Assembly (NCBI GenBank): GCA_907165275.2
Contig: OU015669.1
Span: forward strand, 7,214,501-7,278,500
Length of the DNA: 64,000 bases
Reading direction: 5' to 3'
Source of the DNA: Zygaena filipendulae
Taxonomy: Eukaryota; Arthropoda; Insecta; Lepidoptera; Zygaenidae
In this document: piece after piece, positions 55,693 through 64,000 of the stretch
Layout of the letters: every line of letters begins with the position of its first letter
Numbering within the stretch: the first letter of the stretch is position 1
Notes under the pieces: generated by a model
Seen by the model: the letters and a program-made list of their open reading frames with translations, nothing else
Database searches by the model: none
What the model was told of the DNA's origin: nothing
Translations under genes and position numbers: made by a program

Positions 55693-56073
55693 TCTATACA
55701 TATAAAATGCTTTGTCCTGAATGACTGATGGATCAACGCACAGCCTAAACCGCTGGTCGTAGAGACCTGAAACTTGGAGAGTTCTTTTTATCTTTGTCTA
55801 TTTGTATTTTCTGTCTAAAATTTTCTGAGTCTTATTAACTGTTACTGCATGCTGTGTTCACATTACTACCTATATACCAGGATACAAGATTAATGTGTAC
55901 CATCCGGTTTAGTGAACCGTTAATTTAAAAAAAAGTATGACGTAGGCGTCCGATAAGAAAGGATTTTTGAAAATTGAACCCCTAAGGGGTTTAAAAGGGG
56001 TTGCAAAGTTTGTATGGAACAATTCCGCGGGAACTTCGAAATTATCGCGGGCGAAACCGGGCGGGACAGCTAG
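55693..56073 (+). mobile_element. Helitron-like element, body type B, with nested insertion
   Basis: A|TCTATACATATAAAATGCTT at the left and CTAG|T at the right. It is the best-preserved body B copy: GACCTGAAACTTGGAGAGTT, CGATAAGAAAGGATTTTTGA, CCCTAAGGGGTTTAAAAGGG, CCGCGGGAACTTCGAAATTA and GGGCGAAACCGGGCGGGACA. It is split by a 147-bp foreign segment at 55,788-55,934. Confidence 0.8.
55788..55934 (+). mobile_element. 147-bp insert ending in poly-A inside a Helitron-like copy
   Basis: The sequence is absent from the body B copies at 15,362 and 21,061, where GTTCTTTGTATGACG is continuous or nearly so. The insert ends with TAATTTAAAAAAAA, which suggests a small retroposed sequence, but no target duplication or pol III boxes are clear. 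Confidence 0.5.
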
Positions 56074-56440
56074 TTACATATAAAAAAACAATCGCGATAA
56101 ACATTATTATTATTGGTATATGAAGACCAAAACGGCTTTCAGTATCTGCGATCTGTTCGCGCATTCGGGAACTTGGTGTGTAGGTACTTATGTACCAGGT
56201 CACGATATAGACTACTTTTATGCTGATTAAATAAAGAGGTCCCGAGGCAATCCCGTGGATTACAGCAAGTTTTTCTTTTCTTCTTATCATGGACCTTCGC
56301 AGGTAGTGTCATTTATTTATTTATTTATTTATTTATTCATTGTTAACACATACGGTACAGGACCAATTACAATGGTTAACAAAATACTAGTAGGCCTTGC
56401 ATACAAATTTCAAGTAAAGTAGGTACCTAAATATTTATTA
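56074..56440. other. Non-coding DNA with ATTT microsatellite
   Basis: An ATTT run spans 56,311-56,337. Nothing else was recognised. Confidence 0.5.
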
Positions 56441-56747
56441 TAGACGACCCGATTGGCGCATTAGGTCATCATGCCTGCCCGTTAATCAAGAGGTTCCGGG
56501 TTCGATTCCCGGTGGGGGTGGACTTCGTGTGATGAACACTGGGTTCCCTTTTCCAGTCTAGGCGTGTATAATATATCTAAATTATAATATATATGTAATA
56601 ATATGTAATAGGTATACCACGTTTGCTTGGTTTCCACGACACAAGCTTATATATAGCTTAGTGTGGGATCAAGTAGATTTATTTATTTATTATATTTATT
56701 TATTTATTTATATAGATCTGTGTGTTGTGAAGTGGATTATTATTATC
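56441..56747 (+). mobile_element. tRNA-derived SINE, full length, with target duplication
   Basis: Same SINE family as 14,779: GACGACCCGATTGGCGCA, GGTTCCGGGTTCGATTCCCG (B box), TTCCCTTTTCCAGTCTAGG, CCACGTTTGCTTGGTTTCCA, TTATTATTATC tail. The word ATTTATTA flanks it on both sides (56,433-56,440 and 56,748-56,755), a likely target duplication. A TTTA-rich expansion is inserted at about 56,677-56,715, between TAGAT and AGATC. The flanks of that expansion repeat the word TAGAT. Confidence 0.85.
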
Positions 56748-57576
56748 ATTTATTAGCCTTGTTGTACCGCTTGAAGTTGCAATTTATGGTGCATAGGAAA
56801 CGTCATATGAACATATATGAATCTTAATACACGCATAAAAACGCCACTGCTGCATTATTAAATACTTTTATGGCTGTAAAAATAAATGATAGAACCAACT
56901 ACATTCTCGTTTACCGCTAAAAAAAACTCCGAAGAGCTATAGTTAAAAATAAGATAAATAAAGGTCCAAGTTGTGGCGACAAAATCGGTGACCACTAAGA
57001 ATGGGCTATGGAGACAAGGGACACCTACTCTATAGTCTATACCTACTGACGAGTAGCACCTTTGTATTGTATTTTACTGTCTGTAAAGCTATAATATAAT
57101 GCCCAATAAACACCTACAAAAGCTATATATGTATGGCGCTTATATATATTTTTTATATAATAATAACATTAACATTTTTATTAAGTACTTAATATAAGTC
57201 GAGAGTAAGTACCTGCTACAAACACCTGCGCGCTGCTGTATCTTGCTGCATCATAAACTAGTGCTTACCGAGAATAAAATAATTGTAATTATTTCACATA
57301 AAATAAAGGTATTATTAGTTTCGTATTGAGTAAAAAAATAACAATACAAAACTGACAAAGATATTACAGATTATATTTTGATAATATGAAATAAAACTAT
57401 TAATATGTATCATAAAAATATAGTCTTCTTTTTTTATTTACCTGCTATGAAGTTCAGGAAGTACTCTACTTACACAAGACATTCACAACTTGAAATCCAA
57501 CGCATACTACATAATGCTTGGACTAACACAAATTTCAGACACCCTAGTCCCTACTATTATAACATATTATGCATAA
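56748..57576. other. Non-coding DNA
   Basis: AT-rich, no feature recognised. Confidence 0.5.
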
Positions 57577-57782
57577 TCCTACTAATATTATAAATGTGAA
57601 AGTGTGGATGTTTGGATATTTGGATGTTTGTTACTCAATCACGCAAAAACGGCTGAACGGATTTGGATGAAATTTGGCATGCACGTTGTCAGGGGTACAG
57701 AGAAGAACATAGGCTACTTTTATCCCGAAATTCCCGCGGGAACTCCGAAATTACCGCGGGTGAAACCGCGGGGCACAGCTTG
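57577..57782 (+). mobile_element. Helitron-like non-autonomous element, body type A
   Basis: A|TCCTACTAATATTATAAATG start, GGATGTTTGTTACTCAATCA, CGGCTGAACGGATTTGGATG, TTGTCAGGGGTACAGAGAAG, TTCCCGCGGGAACTCCGAAA, then the perfect hairpin CCGCGGGTGAAACCGCGG and a CTTG terminus (57,779-57,782) followed by T. It is the cleanest body A copy in the window. Confidence 0.8.
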
Positions 57783-57890
57783 TAAAGGCAAGCTAAACTA
57801 TCATGTTTTCATAAAACGTTGTAGATGTTTTGTTATTCTATAATTGTTATTCTAATTGATCATTTGATAATATAGTGACTTATAAAGTTA

Positions 57891-58090
57891 TCTATTATAT
57901 ACTAATATCATAAAGAGGTAAAGTTTGTGAGTTTGTGACGTTGTAGGGGGTAATCTGGATCAACGGAACCGATTTTGAAAATTGTTTCACTAAGAAGCTA
58001 CGGTGTCCTGAGTGACATAGGGTACTTTAATCTCGAAATTCCCACGGGAACTCCGAAATTACCGAGAGTAAAACCGCGGGGTTCAGCTAT
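57891..58090 (+). mobile_element. Helitron-like element, single-unit form of the array type
   Basis: Has the same leader (TTTGTGAGTTTGTGACGTTG, TAGGGGGTAATC) and unit as 47,649-48,259, but only one unit: CGGAACCGATTTTGAAAATT, AGCTACGGTGTCCTGAGTGA, TTCCCACGGGAACTCCGAAA, then AGAGTAAAACCGCGGGG and CAGCTA. It is useful as the reference for the unit length before duplication. Confidence 0.75.
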
Positions 58091-58288
58091 ATTTAGGTAA
58101 TAATAAATACTTGGACATTTCCACAAATTGTCACTCGAACATAAGTAGGTAGAGCTAGTAATACCTACATAGTAAATATACAGACTGTAAAAAGAAATAT
58201 TCTTCATATAGGTAGGTACTACTAAATAATCTCAGAAATAAGTGAAAATAAAAATTTAAGATTTTTTAAAATAATTTAAATTTAAATT
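58091..58288. other. Non-coding spacer
   Basis: AT-rich, nothing recognised. Confidence 0.45.
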
Positions 58289-58447
58289 ATTATTATTATT
58301 ATTTTTTTAATTTTTCTTTTTTTTATATATTATTGTTACATCAAATAACCCGCCCCTGACCGCTCCCGGTGCAAAGGTGCCCATCAGGCTGGCCGCATTC
58401 CCGCGCTGAATAGCCATGGCCAACCTCTGCACCAGGAACGAGAATTA
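58289..58447 (-). pseudogene. 5'-truncated LINE, C-terminus of polyprotein and (ATA)n tail
   Basis: The minus strand from 58,442 reads FLVQRLAMAIQRGNAASLMG then TFAPGAVRGGLF, recalling the C-terminal IQRGNAAS-type ending of insect LINE polyproteins. It then runs into A-rich sequence and an AAT/ATA repeat (58,289-58,306 on the plus strand as TTA units), as expected for a retroposed 3' end. The frame is open over this stretch, so the copy may be fairly young, but it is a small fragment. The clade assignment was not possible. Confidence 0.55.
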
Positions 58448-59217
58448 ATTTTTAAATTAATTTCTCAATCACGCATAAATTTACAGCTGCACTTTTCGGT
58501 TGACAGTTGGAATACAGATGAAAAAAATTGAGTTCGGTGGAAATTCCTAAGAAATTCCGATTCATGCGGGCGAAGCTTTTCAGAGGAGGAATTTCATACC
58601 GAGCGATTTTCTTAAATTCGTAAAGTTCAGTTAATTACACCTTTCATTTACAATTAAGTATACTTACTTAGCGTACAATTAACACGTGTTTATAGAAATT
58701 TTTAGCTAAATGAAAGACGGTGGTTCCGTCATTTATATTGGCGTCGATAAATTGTTAAAAGTGGATTTTGTATGGTTTTTCGGTGCTGTGTTGAATAATA
58801 GTAACGCAGTGGTTGTTTCATGGCTCATCACGAAAAAAAATGTAACTGGCCAAGTGCATTCGATTTATATACGGAAGTCCATGAAAAAAAATTAAGAAGA
58901 TATAGCTAATTTTCAAAACGGAACAGCTCTCTCAAAATTCCACCTCGTCAAGTTGATCAGATGGCAATGTTTACAAATTCGTAGTGATTTCGTGTTTCGG
59001 ATACGAACAAGTGCCGGAATAGAGGGCGGGTGGTCCCCTGTCTCATTACAAGTGGGGGATACACGTGCGTGGCGCAGTGTAACCACAGACAAGAAAGACT
59101 CTTTGTTGCTGCTTCCGGTATCGTGTTTGTTACTGTTTTTAGGTAAATAATGATCGTGATAATGATTTATTAACAGATTGATGAAGTGGATGGTGTTGTT
59201 CAATAGTTTTGGGATAA
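58448..59217. other. Non-coding DNA, unassigned
   Basis: A 61-codon plus-strand frame at 58,710-58,895 and overlapping frames at 58,913-59,203 have no recognisable motif. The sequence at about 58,990-59,100 is GC-richer. Confidence 0.35.
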
Positions 59218-59330
59218 TAATCTAACTCGAGAACTCTCCCGGGATAAAAACTGTGTTACTCAGATACTGTAGCCTAAAATATTTTTTAGAATCGGTTCAG
59301 TAGTTGCAAAATCCCCCTAAAAATAAAAAA
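59218..59330 (-). repeat. Helitron-like fragment
   Basis: GAGAACTCTCCCGGGATAAA, TGTGTTACTCAGATACTGTA, TTTTAGAATCGGTTCAGTAG correspond on the minus strand to the middle of body C or the array type. Both ends are missing. Confidence 0.45.
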
Positions 59331-59500
59331 ATTGTATGGTTATGAATAGTATGTAATACGTACGTCAGATTAAACCAAGTGCCTATACTTTGGCTTTGAT
59401 ACGAGTAACGTTACATGAAATTTTAAATATTGTTTAATCTAGAAGGTTATAGATGCTCCCGATAATGAATTTACCTACTGAGTTTCCGAAATATTGTCAT
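59331..59500. other. Non-coding spacer
   Basis: Nothing recognised. Confidence 0.4.
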
Positions 59501-60033
59501 TATTATTAGGAGCTTTTCGGAACCAGACAGCTGCCGCACCAGGACGTGCTAATCGTACCAAAAATATTCCATTTCACGCCAAATCTCTTCTAAGAAATCA
59601 CGTGTTATTAGTCCTAATTTTTTCAAAGGTGCAATATGACAGCCAACTTGTGCCCGCATGCGATTTTTTTCCATCTAGCACGTGCTTGTTTTTGTGTAAG
59701 GCTTCCGTGTGCTGGTGCCTTACATCTGTCGTGGCAAGCTGTGGTTTTGGATGTTATCCAGATAAATTGAAAAGTTGAGTCGTGGTTCAAGCTTCGCTTA
59801 ACTTGAAAACTTCTAAATTTATCCGGGTCATCATAATTTGCAACATGATGCTGGCTGTTTCTGTACCTGCCGCGTACATCTGGTGCATTTCTTGTGTTTC
59901 GAATATTTTTATAAATAGAACGCGAATGTTGTGCTCCAAACATAAAGAATGTTTTGCAGCCGTCTTTTAATACTTTCCAAAATGTATGTGAGCATGTTAC
60001 ATTTTTATTATACATAGAATATTGTATACACAT
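59501..60033 (-). pseudogene. Possible degraded coding sequence, unknown
   Basis: The longest minus-strand frame outside the BEL element (136 codons, 59,623-60,033) contains VLKDGCKTFFMFG, DVRGRYRNS and ACHDRCKAPAHGSLTQKQ. Cys-rich and basic, it recalls conserved blocks of uncharacterised insect proteins linked to DNA transposons, but the order is not certain. An adjacent frame downstream reads LKKLGLITRDFLEEIWREME, suggesting a frameshift near 59,645. Treat as an unidentified broken gene or transposon exon. Confidence 0.3.
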
Positions 60034-61439
60034 TTTTTAAACTAGGTCAAAAAATCCGTTGACTTTCTATATAAAAAAAATGGAAGAAATTGTATTTAAG
60101 TACCTGACACCTGTATATAACATCAACAAGACATCATAAGCAAACCAGACCTTCTTACGTGTCCAAATTATTTTAAGGAATTCAAATTACCGTTATATCG
60201 ATCAATAGACAATTTCTTTTATTTTCTTTTCAGCCGCATCCTGCCGGTGGCTGGCCGTTGACAATGGTTAATAAAGAGCGCGATGTGAAAACGATATGAT
60301 CTCGGGTCAACAGTCGTTTGTTGTGGTCTATGCGCCATTGTGGTGCAACCACCAGATATTGATCGATGATGAAAAAAAAACATCGATTTACATTATGGCT
60401 TTGTATGGTTTGGATCGTCTTTGAGATGCTTTTATTTAATGTGATAGGATCAAAGAACTTTAACTACATAATAATATTAGAGCTACTATCCCAATTATGT
60501 ACCTACCTACCTTAGGTCACCATCTCACTCACTCATATCAATGAATTAAAATCATAATCATTGTTTACAGACAGAGAGAAAAGAAACCTATAGGAAGACA
60601 GAATGCGGTATTTACTGATGTGCAGTCTATAGGTGTGCGAAAGATTACAAATAAACGTACTCTCTTTAGGACGTGTAGCTATATACCTACCTACTTCTTG
60701 ATCCTTTTTTCAGAAACGATTAAAAAAAATATTAATACAAAATTATAAAATAAAGAAATACCAATCATGATGCATACCTACCTACTTATTGCTTCAGAAC
60801 TCCAAAATACAGTTATTATTGTAATGTAAATTATACCGTTATAGCGTATACGTAACGTAAATCAGTCTTATTATCTCTTTGGACTGGTGGCCGTATCGAA
60901 TTCACTTACCTTGCCTGTGCTGCGTCTGTCACTAGAAATAACTAGCTAATTCCACATGTGGAAAAGCAGTTTTGTATTCCATTTTCAACTTTATTCTTTT
61001 ACATGATAGGGATGAGTTAATAAAATAGTGATGTGCATCGTTTATGTTTGCTGTTTTGTAATAGCGTTTTAATAGAGTGAACGAATTTCGTCCTTGCATT
61101 GTCCCATTGTGTTCATAGAGCGTTTATACAAAAGGAATTGCGTTTACTCCATTCTTAGATTTGTTTGGATTCTCAGCAAGGATTGTAGCTTTTAATACCC
61201 ACTTAGGCTTTGCTATCACCTGGAGGGTATACGTATACTTACATCCGTATAAAATGCTTAATATGAATAATATAATATCATGCCAGTGTTGTGGTTTAAA
61301 ATAATTGTGGTTTTGAATAAAGACTTACATGGTATTTCAATTTTTAAATACTGCGTAACTTGTGTAAGCTCGTAACTAAAGATTGGTTCACTTATTGCTC
61401 CAATGGACACGGCGAGTAACTAATAGAATATATCTCTTA
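60034..61439. other. Non-coding DNA
   Basis: No gene recognised. TACC units occur at 60,500-60,512 and 60,684-60,694. Confidence 0.5.
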
Positions 61440-61781
61440 TACAACGTGTTAATGAATTAACCAAAAACCTGATACACCCCATTTAAAAAAATAAACAATA
61501 ATGTAGCTAAAATATAAATTATGTCTACAAATAAATACCTACTTTAAAAGTTATTCAACATTAATCTGGAGGTGACCTATCTACGAAATATCGCTACGCC
61601 CGCACCTACATGTCAATGACCGATTCGATTTTTTTGCGACGGGCGGCGTAGGCGCCAAATATTGTATTATAAATCATTTAGACATGGGCTGGTAAAAATT
61701 AAAAATATAACCTATATTAAAACATGGTGTAATCGATTCGAAAATCGATTCTGAGCAAACTAATTTCTAACTAATTTTCTC
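61440..61781 (+). repeat. Dispersed repeat, family H copy 2
   Basis: Second copy of the repeat at 10,976-11,320 in the same orientation, sharing the same ordered blocks from CGTGTTAATGAATTAA to TCGATTCTGAGCAAACTA, with small deletions near 61,579-61,590. Confidence 0.7.
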
Positions 61782-61789
61782 GCATCACG

Positions 61790-61935
61790 ATGTATGTTCG
61801 AGATAAACTCTGAAACTATTGTACCGATTCGATCAAACTTCGTAACTATCTGTAATTTGGTCTAACTTAAAAGATAGGATCGTTTTTATCCCGGAATTCC
61901 AGCGGGAACTCCGAAATTAAAGCGGATGTAATTAT
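61790..61935 (+). repeat. Helitron-like fragment
   Basis: CTGAAACTATTGTACCGATT, GTTTTTATCCCGGAATTCCA and GCGGGAACTCCGAAATTAAA match the middle and right part of body A. The hairpin and terminus are lost. Confidence 0.5.
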
Positions 61936-63910
61936 TAAAGATACCAGCTCTACAATTCCTTATAATAACTGCCAACCCCGCTTTACAGAAATCATTTTAC
62001 AGAATTATACCATGCCCGTGTTTCCTGACAAGAAAATTTACCATGTTAGTACTTGGTATGCGGATCGAATACATAAACCGGTCACACATAAAGTTACTAT
62101 TACTTCGATCGACATAACAAATCCGAAATATCGCGTGATAAACAGCACTTGTAGCATATAACACAATAACGTTATTAAAAAAATCCGAAGAAATTATTTT
62201 AACGAGTAATACCTAACTGTTTAATTAATAATAATTACTGGCACGCGATATACGATAACGTTCCATTCCATTCGATACAAATTCAATAAAATTTATTTGC
62301 CAATCTATATTTTAAAACTTAAAAAGGTGTTGAATAAAAAAACATACCACTAATTTGCAATAGCAAATAACGTTAATTAGTATATTTTAATTGAATTTTA
62401 CACTTAATATTATTGTTTAATTTTTGAAAAGATCAGTTAATTAGTCGCCTCCTTGGTCGCCTCAAAGATGTAAAAAAGAACAATATTATTTAGTTTTTTT
62501 TTTGGCACGTTCTTTTCTTGTTATTTTTATTGGCAGCCCGTTTTATCTGCGGTCATTATTGAAGTGCATTTTTATTACCAGCTAATATGTTTTTACCTCA
62601 TTTGTTTGCTGTCATTATTACTAGATTAATATGAAGATATGGACTGTAAATTTACGTAATTTACAGGTAATTTTTTTACAGTCCAGTCATTCTCGAGTTT
62701 TAGCGAGATGAACGAACAGCTATTCATTTTTATACTTAAATGAATAGATTTCTTATTTTTTAGTGTAGCTAAAGAGTATAATAAAGAATTACCTATACCT
62801 GTTTTAAAAGAGATAGGTACCTATAGTATGGTGATCCGGAGACTAATATGTCAAATATTTTTTTTTACCTTTATTCGTACTTTATACGTACCTACCTTAT
62901 CTCGACTCAGTAAGGAATAAGGATTTTTGGATTGTGGCCTTTGCTACTGTAGCGTATTAAAATATACTTACGCCAATGTCAACTGTATAGATAGATGTAT
63001 CATTCAAGTTATTTGTATTATTTTAGTATCTATATAATGTAGTAAAGATGAAAAGTGTGGTTGAACTGCCTTCAAAATGTTTTTTTTTTAAATTGCCTTT
63101 AATGAAAAAAACAATTGGCAGTAGATAATATGTAGGTAGGTATACAATTTTGAATGTGTATCGACCTCTCCATTTTTGATTTTGCTTCATATTTTTGAAC
63201 AATGGCCACCTAATACCTATTCAGACGCAGCAATAGGTTTTCTTTTCTTAAAGTAAAGCCTTGTAAAAATAAGCACGTGTTCCAATAGAGCCTCCGTTCC
63301 CACGTCCTTTGCTCAAATAATCTTTTAAGAAAAGATTTCGCCAATTTTTTTTGAAGAAAAAAAAAGATAGCATTGCGTAACGCACATGCACGTGTGCCAA
63401 CCTTGGGAATCAGCTGATTTTGCCCTTCAAATAAATATAACAAAATTATGCAAAAATGAATTGTGATCTATGAAGTTTAGGGTCGGAAATGGAGATTGGT
63501 ATAGAAACTTTCACGAAACCATTATCTACTTATTTACATACGTATACCTTTTCAAGTTATTGTGTAGGTACATATAATAAAAAGATATTGTACACGAGCA
63601 ATGCGAAAACATTTGAAATCTTACATTTATAATACGTATAGTTGTAGGTAGGTATATAAGTAGGTACTTACTCAGCACGTGATAAAAAAATATTGACGAA
63701 CTAGGAATTTATAGCTTGATCTGATTTTTTTATATTTTTAGATTCATTAAAGAATATAGGTACATTAACAGCTGAAGATCTCATCAAATCAATCAAGAAA
63801 AAAAAAACAGGATAATATACGAAGGCCCAATGGCTCTAGTAAGGAATTAAGAAAAGATACAGAAGGGATAATATGAGCATGACAGATCAACTGACTGACT
63901 TAAAGTTATC
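61936..63910. other. Non-coding DNA with minor palindromes
   Basis: At 62,641-62,684 GGACTGTAAA and TTTACAGTCC bracket a second short palindrome. The minus-strand frame at 63,210-63,443 has no recognised motif. No gene is supported. Confidence 0.5.
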
Positions 63911-63961
63911 TATCACACCTCAGACGAAATATTTTTTTTTTATTTCGTCTGAGTATCACAC
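63911..63961. repeat. Micro-foldback flanked by 8-bp direct repeats
   Basis: CTCAGACGAAATA (63,919-63,931) pairs perfectly with TATTTCGTCTGAG (63,941-63,953) around nine T. The 35-bp foldback is flanked by TATCACAC on both sides (63,911-63,918 and 63,954-63,961). An 8-bp duplication is typical of hAT-type transposition. Confidence 0.7.
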
Positions 63962-64000
63962 GGAGGTGAAATTACTGGAGCTAGAATCGTATCCTTACTA

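Overview
The window looks like lepidopteran (moth or butterfly) nuclear DNA that is intergenic or deep-intronic. The evidence is AT-rich DNA with many short TAGG/TACC tracts, a tRNA-headed SINE of a type common in Lepidoptera, many short Helitron-like repeats ending in a CCGCGG hairpin plus CTAG, and one complete BEL/Pao LTR retrotransposon. No host protein-coding gene, rRNA or functional tRNA could be supported. Nearly all short open frames are chance frames in AT-rich DNA.

Layout. 1-21.3 kb is non-coding, with scattered Helitron-like copies (709, 852, 2915, 14317, 15362, 21061), LINE-type 3' tails (541, 6871, 17516), a 323-bp MITE (7547), a 345-bp dispersed repeat (10976), a SINE fragment (12656), a full SINE (14779) and an unusual 23-bp hairpin with a third arm (20688). 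21,383-28,356 is the BEL/Pao element: ATTTA target duplication, two 562-bp LTRs differing at one visible base, a tRNA-Tyr type primer-binding site, one uninterrupted 1,775-codon Gag-Pol frame and a polypurine tract. 28.4-46 kb is again non-coding, with LINE scraps, Helitron-like copies, two MITEs and a few CpG-richer islands. 46.4-50.9 kb is the most structured part: a TATA-containing promoter-like patch, three Helitron-like copies in exact head-to-tail order with 144-bp internal repeats, a CpG island, a 176-bp near-perfect inverted repeat, two 270-bp tandem units and a 42-base poly-A run, then a YY1/GC-box-like island. 50.9-64 kb holds further MITE, Helitron-like, SINE and LINE copies, a degraded coding-like stretch (59.5-60.0 kb) and a tiny foldback with 8-bp direct repeats near the right end.

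The only complete self-contained coding unit is the BEL element, whose Gag, protease, reverse transcriptase, RNase H and integrase would act together in copy-and-paste retrotransposition. The other repeats are non-autonomous or broken. Family names for these rest on visible termini, not on database searches. No convincing new multi-gene system is present. The most original signals are structural: the head-to-tail Helitron-like array, the large palindrome, and a MITE family carrying paired CRE-type palindromes.
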